Assembly (NCBI GenBank): GCA_021613375.1
Contig: CM038715.1
Location: forward strand, 2,060,001 to 2,124,000
DNA from: Megaleporinus macrocephalus
Taxonomy: Eukaryota > Chordata > Actinopteri > Characiformes > Anostomidae
Reading direction: 5' to 3'
DNA: 64,000 nucleotides
Notes under the pieces: generated by a model
Databases searched by the model: none
What the model was told of the DNA's origin: nothing
The model's input: the letters and a program-made list of their open reading frames with translations, nothing else
Made by a program: the position numbers and the translations under genes
In this document: one piece after another, positions 47,891-60,130 of the stretch
Layout: each line of letters opens with the position of its first letter
How positions within the stretch are numbered: position 1 is the first letter of the stretch

Positions 47891-50800
47891 TTGATGATTC
47901 ATAAACCTACAAACAGTTAGGACAAAAAAAATAATACAATAAACTGAAACAGCAACCAATATAAGTTTTATAGCATAAACAATTTAATCTCATAAAGGGG
48001 CATCTAGGAAACAAGCCCCCCGATGAATCTTCTCTCAATTTATCAATGTTTACAGAATGTATAGTTTCTATTTTATTTATTTATTTTATTTATTTCCAAT
48101 ATTTATATTTGTCAAATTGATGTTATTAATCAAAAAGAAGCATTAAAACATATAAAAATATGTCCGTCTCTCTTATTGATTCCACTTTATTTTAGAAAAT
48201 TGAGATAAAAAATGAATAAAAGTATCAGAGAAGCATTAATATGGTCAGTTTTGCTAATTAATTCAATTAATTGTTTGGTAGCCACAGCTCTCAAGTGCAA
48301 ATGAGTATTGAACATTACAGAAAATCAGGTGCTAAATTAAAGCAGTCATATTTTGATCAGGGCTAAAAGGGGGTACACATCTAGACCCTGGGTACCCTGT
48401 GTATCAAAATTGATCTTAGATCTTAGATCAGCTCTCTTGCTTCCTGAAGTAGTAGCTCAGGTCCACTTAACAATCCAAGCATGGCATCTTCAGTGGACAT
48501 GATATCTATGCCAATTCACACAGTTAAAAATAGGCCGTTTCAATATTTACACAAAACTCTGATAACATTCCTGAGACCGAAGCGCAGAAGCTGATTTTCA
48601 TATTCAAATAATTCAATTCTACTTGTCTATTCTGCTGTCAGTGTGCCAGCATTTTTTTTCTTATAAGGCGTTAACCCTGTCTACGGACAGATATACTAAC
48701 TATACACCACACCCCGACAATAAAATAGTTTATTCTAATAAATACATACAGAAATAAATGTTCCATTCTGATATTGTCTTATTTAGGATCATCTGAAATT
48801 ATAAATATATAACTGAAGTCATCATCTTCAGTGCATGACGAGAGTGCGGAACTGAACGTCTATGATCAGTCGTAACAAGAACAAGCAGTTCTGTTCTTCC
48901 GTAGCAGACTCATCTTTCAGCGCTCACTCAGAGGGTCCGAGTTTTCCTGTGTAGTGCACATGCCTCTTTCCCCCCTAGTGGCCATCTCCCTTTTCACTGT
49001 TTATGTGTACACATCATATCTCCCAGGCCTGATCATGGAGTGTTGCCTAACTTGCTGTTACCAGTCTTAACACAGGAATGATTCCTTAAGAGATTCATTT
49101 GATCAGATGTGCAAGAGCATTAAAAAACACAAAAACGTTCAGGACCAGAGTGGGGATCATCAGGAGGGGATCATCAGGAAGGGGAGTGCAGGTCATTCAT
49201 TAAGGTGATGTGCCTAAAAAAAATTATTTGCAGTTTCCCATTTACAACAAACGTAACAAAAGTCAAACACCATGATGATGCAAAGCATTTTAAAACTATT
49301 TAGGCTCACTGTGGTGGGGGATATGCTACTAGCCTCATAGCTCCAGTGCAAAGCATCTCTTGGCTGATTTACAGGAATTGTGCAATATTGGACTACTTGC
49401 TGTTTTCTCTGAGACCTGATCAAACACACAGCTACATAACTTTTTGCTATTAGTGTTAGTACTACCAGTGCATTGTGTTTTGTTATATAATGCATGTTAT
49501 TTAGAAAAAAATTAAGTAATTAAACTTAATAAATCCACAAAACGCAGTCAAAGAGGTGGCAATGCTACAACAGAATTTGGGGAAGGTGGTACATATTTAG
49601 TATGTTTTATATTACAACTCAAATACACTAAAGCACAATTTAATACTTTCATGCAACTCCATTTGCCCCAGGACAGATCCGGAGAGACCTTTTCCCAGCA
49701 CACACGTTCCTGCATGACCCAAGAATGCTGGGTTCTGTATTATTTCAAGTTTACAATTTCAGCCACCTATTCAATACGCTTTACTATTAATAAAGATTTT
49801 TATTACCAAAGTGGTAAATGTTGACACATAAAATAACCTAAATCAATAAACCATTTTAGAATTTGTGATTGAGCCAAATTTTATTCCACCTTTTGGGGTT
49901 ATAGTATTAAAAACACTAACTGTTTAGACGTTTAGTCTTTTTTTCTAAACGTTATAGGTATGACAGGGCTAAGCCTGATCTCTGTACAGGAAAAAAATCC
50001 TGCAAATCGTTAATATTTTATTTCTAACATTAAGAGTCAGATGTGAGTCAAACAAGAGCCAGGTGTGGAAATAAGTCCTTCGTATCAAACATGCATATAT
50101 ACACGAACCAAAAGAGAGAACTACAAGCAGTAAGGTTGTACCCCAGCAGAGGATGCTATAGGAATGAATCACTTGCATAACTGGATTTTACAGCTCGCCA
50201 CACGGTGGCGCTGTCCAGCCACTAAAAGGTCGTCCTATGCTGCTTTAACCCAGTGGACACAGTTGCCCATGTGGCCTCAGCCAGTAATACAGGAGTATTG
50301 TTCATATACCTAGATGCCTAGTGTCCTGCATTTTAGTGTTTTCTGCATTAACACCTCCAATTTATCTCAATAACGAGCTGTTAATGAGCAGATTGGATGC
50401 ATGAGCTGCTAGGAGTAGTAAAATCACTGAAAACTACAGGGCAGTAGGCCGCCAGGACCAGAGATGAGGAACGCTGCTGTACGCAATCCTGTGAAAAGAC
50501 ACAAGAGTCAGTGTTTAGTTATAATGCTTTATTCTCACACCAGTCGAGAAATGACAAGCAAAGAGCAGAGTGTTGACAAACATTTACAATAAGTACATAA
50601 TGATGTGATTTCAAAACCTTAGACTAGTATTAAACAGACCTTACAGCACACCAGAATACAGCTCTAGATGGCTGCATGTACAGAGTTTTTTCCCTTAATA
50701 TTGAATTAAGAGTATAGAAACGTAAGAAAATGAGTAGCAGCAGCAGAGAATCAGGTTATGTAACCGGGCTGTGCTGTTAAGGAGCCGCTCAGAGCAGAGC

Positions 50801-51377
50801 TGACAGCGTTTAAGCGACCACATATTCCCCACAACGTTGAACACCAAGCCGGTTATCTGATCAAGTTTACTTCCACTGGCACACGGGGTTCCGTCCCACG
50901 TTGTATTCGGACCTGCTTAAACGACTGTGTCGAGCAAACTGCAGTAAAGACCACAGCATACTGTTAACATTATCTGCTAAATTACGCAACCTCGGTTCAC
51001 TCCTCTCTGCCGACTACAGTCTCCATTTTTGTTCAGCTGAGTATCTTTACCCCGCCATATTGAGCGAGTCAAATAAGAGTCCATATTCCTACTTCTAACC
51101 ATAACTACACTTTCCAAACGGTACAGCCACACCAACACCAAAACAAACACGAATATACAGCAGTAACACACAACAACCGACTCAGACAACATTAAAACAA
51201 AGCACTGCAAACACTGCTAGCCTAAGTTAGCAACCGACAAATAATTAGCAAGAGCCAAAACAGCCCGAACACTTGGTACTATCTGGATTCGTGTGCTTAT
51301 TCCTATTGCCACAATCAAAACAAGCAGATGTGAAGTTCACCACAACTAAAATAAAAACAACCCTCCAGCAAAAATCA

Positions 51378-52377
51378 NNNNNNNNNNNNNNNNNNNNNNN
51401 NNNNNNNNNNNNNNNNNNNNNNNNNNNNNNNNNNNNNNNNNNNNNNNNNNNNNNNNNNNNNNNNNNNNNNNNNNNNNNNNNNNNNNNNNNNNNNNNNNNN
51501 NNNNNNNNNNNNNNNNNNNNNNNNNNNNNNNNNNNNNNNNNNNNNNNNNNNNNNNNNNNNNNNNNNNNNNNNNNNNNNNNNNNNNNNNNNNNNNNNNNNN
51601 NNNNNNNNNNNNNNNNNNNNNNNNNNNNNNNNNNNNNNNNNNNNNNNNNNNNNNNNNNNNNNNNNNNNNNNNNNNNNNNNNNNNNNNNNNNNNNNNNNNN
51701 NNNNNNNNNNNNNNNNNNNNNNNNNNNNNNNNNNNNNNNNNNNNNNNNNNNNNNNNNNNNNNNNNNNNNNNNNNNNNNNNNNNNNNNNNNNNNNNNNNNN
51801 NNNNNNNNNNNNNNNNNNNNNNNNNNNNNNNNNNNNNNNNNNNNNNNNNNNNNNNNNNNNNNNNNNNNNNNNNNNNNNNNNNNNNNNNNNNNNNNNNNNN
51901 NNNNNNNNNNNNNNNNNNNNNNNNNNNNNNNNNNNNNNNNNNNNNNNNNNNNNNNNNNNNNNNNNNNNNNNNNNNNNNNNNNNNNNNNNNNNNNNNNNNN
52001 NNNNNNNNNNNNNNNNNNNNNNNNNNNNNNNNNNNNNNNNNNNNNNNNNNNNNNNNNNNNNNNNNNNNNNNNNNNNNNNNNNNNNNNNNNNNNNNNNNNN
52101 NNNNNNNNNNNNNNNNNNNNNNNNNNNNNNNNNNNNNNNNNNNNNNNNNNNNNNNNNNNNNNNNNNNNNNNNNNNNNNNNNNNNNNNNNNNNNNNNNNNN
52201 NNNNNNNNNNNNNNNNNNNNNNNNNNNNNNNNNNNNNNNNNNNNNNNNNNNNNNNNNNNNNNNNNNNNNNNNNNNNNNNNNNNNNNNNNNNNNNNNNNNN
52301 NNNNNNNNNNNNNNNNNNNNNNNNNNNNNNNNNNNNNNNNNNNNNNNNNNNNNNNNNNNNNNNNNNNNNNNNNNNNN
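51378..52377. other. assembly gap, 1000 N
   Basis: Exactly 1000 unknown bases. The round number suggests a gap of unknown or estimated length. Any open frame spanning it is meaningless. Confidence 0.99.
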
Positions 52378-52415
52378 AAATGTCACGTAACAATAAATAG
52401 GAAATGGTACACGGC

Positions 52416-52951
52416 TCATGCATTCCCAAGTGTGCCGGAAACAGAAGACCAAAACAACACTGTACCAGGTCGTCCGTCATCTGTTGACATCAGGACAGGA
52501 GTCTCCCTCCCCTTGGCCTGTCTCTTTCTTCTGCGTCTGTCTTCGTTTGGCAGGTAGCGGCGGGGCCTTGTCAGTCTTGACCTGAGCTGGCACTCTGGGT
52601 CGAGGCTGACTGTGGGCGCTCTCTTGGTCTTCTTTTTAGAGCCGCTGTCAGCTGCACCTCCAAGATGTTCCAGATTGTTGATGCACATCTGGCTGGTTAA
52701 ACCCTTGCTGACTATCTTTAGCACATTTCCAGGAGTTCCTAGAAGGTGTGTCCTTGTCTATAGTTGGTGTATCTGAGGTGCATTGGCGGGTTTGGAGGGC
52801 AGAGGGGTCTCTGCTTTTGGCCTCAGGTTTTGGAGGGGGTCGCACAGTTTCTGGAGCAGACATGATTGTATCGTTAAGTGTTTGCGCAGCAAGCGCACGG
52901 GTCAGCATCAGGCCAGTCAGTGAGGGCACTGAGGGGCGGTCCACCTTCATC
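52416..52951 (-). CDS. coding exon(s) of an unrecognised gene, with an apparent frameshift
   Basis: A splice acceptor (CTCCTGCAG, 52952-52953) is followed by MKVDRPSVPSLTGLMLTRAL, then AAQTLNDTIMSAPETVRPPP and TPTIDKDTPSR. The reading must move by one base near 52737-52745 to continue as GTPGNVLKIVSKGLTSQM, CINNLEHLGGAADSGSKKKT, a basic segment RRYLPNEDRRRRKRQAKG, and RETPVLMSTDDGRPGT. The frame closes at 52416, or the exon ends earlier at a possible GTACAG donor near 52465. The change of frame could be a one-base assembly error or an unseen short intron. Composition (Lys/Arg clusters, no hydrophobic segment) suggests a nuclear protein. I do not recognise the family. The rest of the gene may lie in the adjacent gap or to the right of 53000. 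Confidence 0.5.
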
Positions 52952-53245
52952 CTGCAGGAGAAAGATGTTTCAGTATGAGGCAAAATAGTCTAAAGTTTTT
53001 GTGCTCACATCTCGAGCCGATCTAAAATCAGACAATAATGCACAGAGAAATCAGGGAGCTGAGCATTTTATACACGACCAATTGGTGGTGTGGTTGGGCG
53101 AAATGTGACACAACCCCAGATTATGAACATACTGGGGGGGCATGCAAAATCTACCTTAATCCCTTTTAGCGAGGCTACATTACAAAGTGATTGAACTGAG
53201 GCAAATAAATCATATCATTAAATAATGCTGTTTAATTCCTTGGAG

Positions 53246-55089
53246 GCACTGTGTTGTAGTGGTTGGTACGGTGGTGTAGTGGTTAGTATGGTGGTGTAGT
53301 GGGTTAGTATGGTGGTGTAGTGGTCAGTATGGTGGTGTAGTGGTCAGTATGGTGTGTAGTGGTTAGTAAGGTGGTGTAGTGGTTTAGTACGGTGGTGTAG
53401 TGGTTAGTACGGTGGTGTAGTGGTTAGTATGGTGGTGTAGTGGTTAGTACGGTGGTGTAGTGGTCAGTACGGTGGTGTAGTGGTTAGTTCGGTGGTGTTA
53501 GTGGTCAGTAAGGTGGTGTAGTGGTTAGTACGGTGGTGTAGTGGTTAGTACGGTGGTGTAGTGGTTAGTATGGTGGTGTAGTGGTTAGTACGGTGGTGTA
53601 GTGGTCAGTACGGTGGTGTAGTGGTCAGTACGGTGGTGTAGTGGTTAGTATGGTGGTGTAGTGGTTAGTATGGTGGTTAGTGGTTAGTATGGTGGTGTAG
53701 TGGTTAGTACGGTGGTGTAGTGGTTAGTACGGTGGTGTAGTGGTCAGTACGGTGGTGTAGTGGTCAGTACGGTGGTGTAGTGGTCAGTACGGTGGTGTAG
53801 TGGTTAGTATGGTGGTGTAGTGGTTAGTATGGTGGTGTAGTGGTCAGTATGGTGGTGTAGTGATTAGTATGGTGGTGTACGTGGTTAGTATGGTGGTGTA
53901 CGTGGTCAGTATGGTGGTGTAGTGGTTAGTATGGTGGTGTAGTGGTTAGTATGGTGTTGTAGTGGTAGTATGGTGTGTAGTGGTTAGTATGGTGTTGTAC
54001 GTGGTTAGTACGGTGGTGTTAGTGGTCAGTATGTGGTGTAGTGGTAGTACGTGTGTGTAGTGGTTAGTATGGTGGTGTAGTGGTTAGTATGGTGGTGTAG
54101 TGGTTAGCTATAGTGGTGTAGTGGTTAATATGGTGGTGTAGTGGTTAGTACTGTGGTGTAGTGGTTAGTACCGTGGTGTAGTGGTTAGTATTGTGTGTAG
54201 TGGTCAGTATGGTGGTGTAGTGGTTAATACGGTGGTGTTGTGGTTAGTATGGTGGTGTAGTGGTTAGTATGGTGGTGTAGTGGTTAATACGGTGGGTAGT
54301 GGTTAGTATGGTGGGTGTAGTGGTTAGTATGGTGGTGTACGTGGTTAGTATGGTGGTGCTAGTGGTTAGTAAGGTGGTGTAGTGGTTAGTATGGTGGTGT
54401 AGTGGTCAGTATGGTGGTGTAGTGGTTAGTATGGTGGTGTAGTGGTTAGTACGGTGGTGAGTGGTTAGTACGGTGGGGTAGTGGTTAGTATGGTGGTGTA
54501 GTGGTTAGTACGGTGGTGTAGTGGTTAGTAAGGTGGTGTAGTGGTTAGTATGGTGGTGTAGTGTGTTAGTATGGTGGTGTAGTGGTTAGTATGGTGGTGT
54601 AGTGGTCAGTATGGTGGTCGTAGTGGTTAGTATGGTGGTGTAGTGGTCAGTATGGTCAGTTATGGTGGTGTAGTGGTCAGTATGGTGGTGTAGTGGTTAG
54701 TATGGTGGTGTAGTGGTTAGGTATGGTGGTGTAGTGGTCAGTATGGTGGTGTTAGTGGTTAGTTATGGTGGTTTAGTGGTTAGTATGGTGTGTAGTGGTC
54801 AGTATGGTGGTGTAGTGGTTAGTATGGTGGTGAGTGGTTAGTATGGTGGTGTAGTGGTCAGTATGGTGGTGTAGTGGTTAGTACAGTGGTGTAGTGGTTA
54901 GTACGGTGGTGTGTAGTGGTTAGTACGGTGGTGTAGTGGTTAGTATGGTGGTGTAGTGGTCAGTATGGTGGTGTAGTGGTTAGTACAGTGGTGTAGTGGT
55001 TAGTATCGGTGGTGTAGCTGGTTAGTATGGTGGTGTAGTGGTTAGTACGGTGGTGTAGTGGTCAGTATGGTGGTGTAGTGGTCAGCACT
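53246..55089 (+). repeat. 20-bp tandem array of a SINE A-box head, about 90 copies
   Basis: The unit is GGTGGTGTAGTGGTTAGTAC with T/C and A/T/G variants (GTCAGTAT, GTTAGTAC). Many units carry one-base indels (GTGTGTAG, GGTGTTAGTGG, GGTCGTAGTGG). The last unit runs without a break into a SINE body (GGTCAGCACTGTCTCCTCAC). TGGTGTAGTGG fits the pol III A-box pattern TRGYNNARNGG, so the array looks like an expansion of the promoter head of the adjoining tRNA-type SINE. Confidence 0.92.
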
Positions 55090-55394
55090 GTCTCCTCACA
55101 GTAAGATGATCTGGGTTGGATGGTCCGGGTGGTTCTGTGTGGAGTGTGTATGGTCTCTCTGTGTTTGAGTGGGTTCCTCCGGGTACTCCGGTTTCCTCCC
55201 ACAGTCCAAACACATGGATGTTAGGATCCTCACTCTAAACTGCCTGTAGGTGTGAGTGTGTGTTGGTCATGCGATGGACTGGTGACCTGTCCATGGTGTA
55301 CCCCCACCTGCACCTGATGACGCTGGGATTGGCTCCAGGCCCCCCGTGACCCCCGCTAGCGGAATAAAACGGTAGATAATGGATGGATGGATGT
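55068..55394 (+). mobile_element. tRNA-derived SINE copy with (GGAT)n tail
   Basis: After the A-box-like head comes a B-box-like CTGGGTTGGATGG, then body text typical of a widespread fish repeat (TGTGTGGAGTGTGTATGGTC, CTCCGGGTACTCCGGTTTCC, CTCCCACAGTCCAAACACAT), and the tail GATAATGGATGGATGGATG. The B box is degenerate (GGTTGGAT in place of GGTTCGAT), so this copy is probably not transcriptionally competent. Confidence 0.8.
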
Positions 55395-58050
55395 TTAACT
55401 GCTTGCCATGCAGCTCCAAAATGCATGTAAACATTATTGCAGTTTTACTTTTAATTTAAGATAGTCTCCCAACTTTTTCTAATTTGGATTTGAATTATAA
55501 ATTAGAAATAATTATTATTCCCTTCCCGCTGGGTGCGTAGTGATGTCATCAAAAAAAATGTTTTGTAGAGAGGAAAAGATTCTTCAGTCAAAATGAACAG
55601 AAAAGCAAAACCAGACCAAGACCATGAATTAACAAGATCAAAAAATGTAATTTTAAATTTAGAATTTAAACAGACTTTAAATGCAGGCAATATTCCATCC
55701 CTGATACTTGAAACTCTTGTCTCTCCACTTTTGTTTAATTAAAAAAATAAACAGCACCACCGTGTAAATGTTTTATGATGCTTGGACCAACAGAAATGTT
55801 TTACATTAACTAAAAAGTAAGAACTTTTATTTTGTTGAGCTACCATTTGGCAGATACAGTGACAATATCTAATGTTTTGCATTGTGAGACTGTCGTAAAC
55901 TTTTTTTGTCAAACTAGCGAAGTGAAATTGGATAATGTTGCCTAATTTAAGCTTAGCACTTAGCACGATGATCCTATATACATAAAATGTCTACAAACAA
56001 GTTGGAATAATAGATATTGTTACAACAATCTCTTAATAAGAAATATTAAGATACACTGCCTACAGTCAAATTTCCCAGATCACGTTTGCAGTGTATTGTT
56101 GATCATCCCGTATCACCACTCTACCACCATCACCTTTATTTCATTTTGCTTATAGTTTTGCTCTTTAAACCTACAGAATTAATCTGTGTGAATGAGTCAC
56201 CATCTACAGATAATCATCAGGTCGTGAACTCTGTGATCAACATCATAAACTGCATGTCAGAGAACTTTCCAGAAAGTTGCAGGAAGTGGGCTACATGTTC
56301 TACTGGACTTGAACTTCAGCCTCAAGGTGTATCAGCTGCCTACGTGTTTAACATAACTCAATACATTCAATGTAATCCTACAGAATACCATGACCAGCCC
56401 CGACTGCCTGGCGACAGGTCAGCTTTCTTAGCTGACCAATAAAGAGCTCTGGGGATTTCGTGGGAAAGGGTGTTTCACATTTGGCTTCCTACGTCAACAG
56501 CTCCACACTCCTGAACTGCTCCTTCGCCGTTTGACTCATTTCTCAAACAGACTCAGCAAGTCGAACGAGTTCTTCCACCAAGTGCGCAAAGCGTCCCAGC
56601 ATGTACACAGACCTTCACATGACCGAGTAAAGTATAACCCCTCATACAGGGAATTCCAGAAAAAAGGAATTTCAGCCCATATTCCTCATTTTGTAGCACG
56701 TTCTTCAGTGAAGCACCCTGTGTACTTCTCCCCTGCAGCGTATACAGACCCCTGAAGCCTTTACTTACCGAGCTACTTTTGTTTCCACCCCTGGTTTTCT
56801 GAGAAATTCATTCCCAACCACTCCCAATCTATTCTTTCACAAACAAAACAAAACTCACTGCTTCGGAACATCCTTCTCACTCTTCCTGTTGTGAACTTTG
56901 CTGTTGTTCCAAATCCCATCCGGGACACTGATGTAAACCGTTATCACTATTAATTTGCTGGGGGCATATCTTCATAAAGGAGATTAAGGTTGTTAATGGT
57001 GGGATAATTTCCCAAACGCTGTAACAGGAATGCTTTTTTTTTTTTTTTTTTTTACTGTGTCAAGCTCTTGGATGGGTCAGTATATAAAAGCAGTGAAGCA
57101 TGTTTAAGTCATGTGGGTTTCTATACAACATATTAAAACATACCCCAAAGCACATCCCACTCAGACAGTGCCCCTTTATCTTTCCCTATCTTTTAGAAGG
57201 TCAGACCTTTTTCCTTTTTTTCCGGTCAGTGAAAAGTGTCAGCAGAGGTGGGTTAGTAGGACAGTCTTCCAGTGTGTCTACCCTGTTATCCCCTCCATAA
57301 ACACTGATGTATTGTGCACTGACAGAGTCACTGGTTATGATGACAATGGCCAGATTCCATTAAGCTGCGGCTATTCTTTCTCTCACTCTCTCTCACTCTC
57401 TCTCTCTTTGTGTGTGGGTGTGTATGTGTATCAAGTGACTTCTACTATATTAAAAACTACCCCTACCCCCCTATTCACTGGTCTTCTGGGACCCCCTGAA
57501 AGTCACCGCTTAATCAGATATGATTTAAAGTTGACACAACAGCCTACAGTGACCGAAATCAGATTTTCTACATTTCCACTGAGCAGGAATACTTAAGAGT
57601 ATCCTCCTGCTTGTTCAATTACAGGAACGTGAAGCTCCCAGAAACAAGTGTTATAGAGAGGCTACTCACCCCAGGGCTTCCTTCGCTGCTCATTTAACCC
57701 ACGTTAGTAAACCTCCACTGACAGAAAAGCCATATCCCATTCAGCCCCAGTCCCACCTTTAAAGTAGCTCTCAGCTTCAATCAACCCGTCAGGAAGCCAA
57801 TGTATCTCCAGTCAGGAGCTCAAACGGACGTGTGTTTCATTAACACGCAGACAGCGCATCACATCGACGTTCCACAATTCGTCTCCCACACTGGTCTGCT
57901 GGCTCTCCTGACCACTCGGACCCTTTTGTTGTTTATCCTCTGCGCATCCTCGCCTCTTTGTTTCCGGATAGAGGGGGGCCTGCTGCTGCCGAACAGCCGG
58001 CGAGGGAAGCAGGCTGGGCAGTTCACTGCTGCCCGGATTTGATTTTACCC
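55395..58050. other. region with weak coding-like stretches, no gene assigned
   Basis: 56086-56442 on plus is open for 118 codons and includes VNESPSTDNHQVVNSVINII, NCMSENFPESCRKWATCSTG and two N-x-S/T sites; 56531-56755 and 57111-57596 are also open. None resembles a family I know and no convincing splice sites join them. A poly-T run lies near 57037-57054. They could be fragments of a lineage-specific gene, a retro-element or chance. Confidence 0.2.
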
Positions 58051-58053
58051 CTC

Positions 58054-58061
58054 CCTCTCTC

Positions 58062-58119
<58 letters not shown>
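58054..58119. repeat. (CT)n microsatellite
   Basis: About 66 bases of CT followed by a longer pyrimidine-rich stretch to about 58205. Confidence 0.95.
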
Positions 58120-58121
<2 letters not shown>

Positions 58122-58470
58122 CCTCCCGCTCCTCCTCTTCTTCTCTTCCCTCCTCTCTCCTCCCTCTCGCCCTTCTCCACCCTCTTTTCCTCCGCCTTTT
58201 CTTTTCTAGACCCCTCTTTCGTCTCTTTGTCGTGGCAGGTGTCCGCGCCCCCTGTTGCCTACTTGCTTGTTGCATCATCCCGTACAGTGAGGCAAGATTC
58301 AGCTGATCAGAGGTCCTCTAGATTTGAACAATGTTGAAATTTAACTGTGGCAGGATTTCTGTTTTAGCACGACTCATTATGTAAAATCAATTATCTAGCA
58401 TTATTAGAAGTGGAGGCAGCTTTTTTTCGATTAATTATAATTAACAGTAGCGTTGAAAAAAAATTTAAAT

Positions 58471-58582
<112 letters not shown>

Positions 58583-59299
58583 AACGAATAGTTCAGGTTC
58601 TGATATCTGATTGGCTGAGCGGCGTTCGCAAACCGCCCTCACAACACCTGAACTCTGTATTACTGCGCCACGTCACGAAAAACACCTGCGCTGGTTAGTA
58701 AAAAAAAATCTTAATACTTGATTCCAGTTTTTGCATTAAACTGTGCTATCTAATATTGTATGTTCATTATTGTACGACACAAAAGTTAAAAGTAAATAGA
58801 TGCTATTCTTTACAGGAACTACATTTCTTGGTGGAGTACTTATCAGTTAATAACTTTATTTAATGATTAACGTTTATCATATTTAAGGTTGGCTGCTGTT
58901 TAAAAGCAACAACATTTCTGATATTAACAAACAGTCTATATCAGTGTCTATAGTCCTGTAGCCCCTCCCTCTCATCACCTGTTATTTAGCAGTACAGTTT
59001 CTGTTCAACATCTTCCCTAGCCATTTAATTAGTTTTCCTAATGTATGTGTTGATGTCAGACCGGGGTGGTCTAGATCACCGTCTAAGAAAACGCTTAAAT
59101 AAATAAACCAGTGTAAAGTAGGAATCTAGGCCTATACCTGAAGACAGTAAGGCGAAGAACCGTAGTGTTTATTTTATCTTTATTTTGATCTATTTTATCT
59201 GCTCTAAACACACAAATGTGAATCATTTTAATGCGAATATGACGGGAAACATTAGCTTCAACGTGACCTGAGATGTAAACAGAGTATTCATTTTAAAGC

Positions 59300-60130
59300 C
59301 AGAGAGGTCGACTCCTCGCGTTGTGCTGGATTTCTGATTCATATGATTCGTGTTTTGGTGAGTCGACTCGTTCGAGCGATCAGCATCAGTGTGTTTACAC
59401 TGTCAGCTGTCACCCAAAGCCCAGCGTTCCGCTATTTATTTTTCGTCTGATAAGGTTGGCCCACACTCTTCTACTTCATTCATTTCGTGGAATTAAACTC
59501 TGCCTAGGGTTTCATTAACGGGAAGAGTAACGTATTTAATAAAAGGGAATTGTTCTTCGCTAACGATGTAACGTTAGCTTGGCTAACGTACGTAGCTAGC
59601 TAGCTAGCTCGCTTTTCACACACTAGCTGCCTGGCTAGTTCGCTAGTTAATCAATTCTGTGGTAATAAATGCTCTTTAATGTCTCACAAACTGACACATT
59701 TAACAGCCGCGTCGTTACTGTGTTTTCTAGAAGTGCACGTTTTTATAAAACCGCTCTTTAATCCCAACCATGAGGATCGCTCTTGTGTTCTGCTCGCTAA
59801 CTGTGCGGCCGATGTTGTTGTCCCGACAGCGCTTACAGCGGAGCACGTTGTGTTTTAGATTAATATCTGTTTGTAAAGAGAAAATCGTGTCCTCAGTTTG
59901 TAATCTACCTACCGATGTCTGGATATTGTTGACATCTAACTAAGAAAAACGCAGACCTGCCACTGCTGCAGCTGCTGCTGTGCACTAGCTTGCCTGTTTA
60001 GATGAAAACAGCAGCTAGCCGTTCAGCTGTGAGGATGTAAAGAAATGTTTGCTACTTTTAAAGGTAATTAGACCTGACAACAAGGTGCCGATCGATCTGC
60101 TCTGTAGTCTGTCTGTCAGCTGGGTAAGGG
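59300..60130 (+). promoter_or_regulatory. presumed hdlbp promoter and 5' UTR region
   Basis: The coding start exon is preceded by a 3' splice site at 61909-61910, so at least one non-coding exon lies upstream. This stretch is less AT-rich, has scattered CpGs and TAACGTTAGCTTGGCTAACG-like text (about 59570-59590), the kind also seen near the neurl4 CpG region (13380-13640). The exact start and exon borders cannot be set by eye. Confidence 0.3.

Larger units (their letters stand above)
45001..51377. other. region without a recognised gene
   Basis: It contains an (ATT)n tract at 46028-46066, a (TA)n tract at 46290-46371, a G run at 46600-46617, GA-rich text near 46705-46745, and the dispersed repeat copy at 47680-47890. 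The end next to the gap (50780-51260) is less AT-rich and could be the promoter side of an unseen gene. No exon with family similarity was found. Confidence 0.45.

Noticed and set aside
51245..52480. Open frames of 368-411 codons
   Set aside because: They consist almost entirely of unknown residues from the 1000-N gap.
53246..55089. Array of tRNA genes
   Set aside because: Units are only 20 bp, contain an A-box-like word but no B box, and cannot fold as tRNA. They match the head of the adjoining SINE.
57812..58278. Arg/Glu-rich open frames on minus and Leu/Ser-rich ones on plus
   Set aside because: They are translations of the CT tract at 58054-58119 and its pyrimidine-rich flank.
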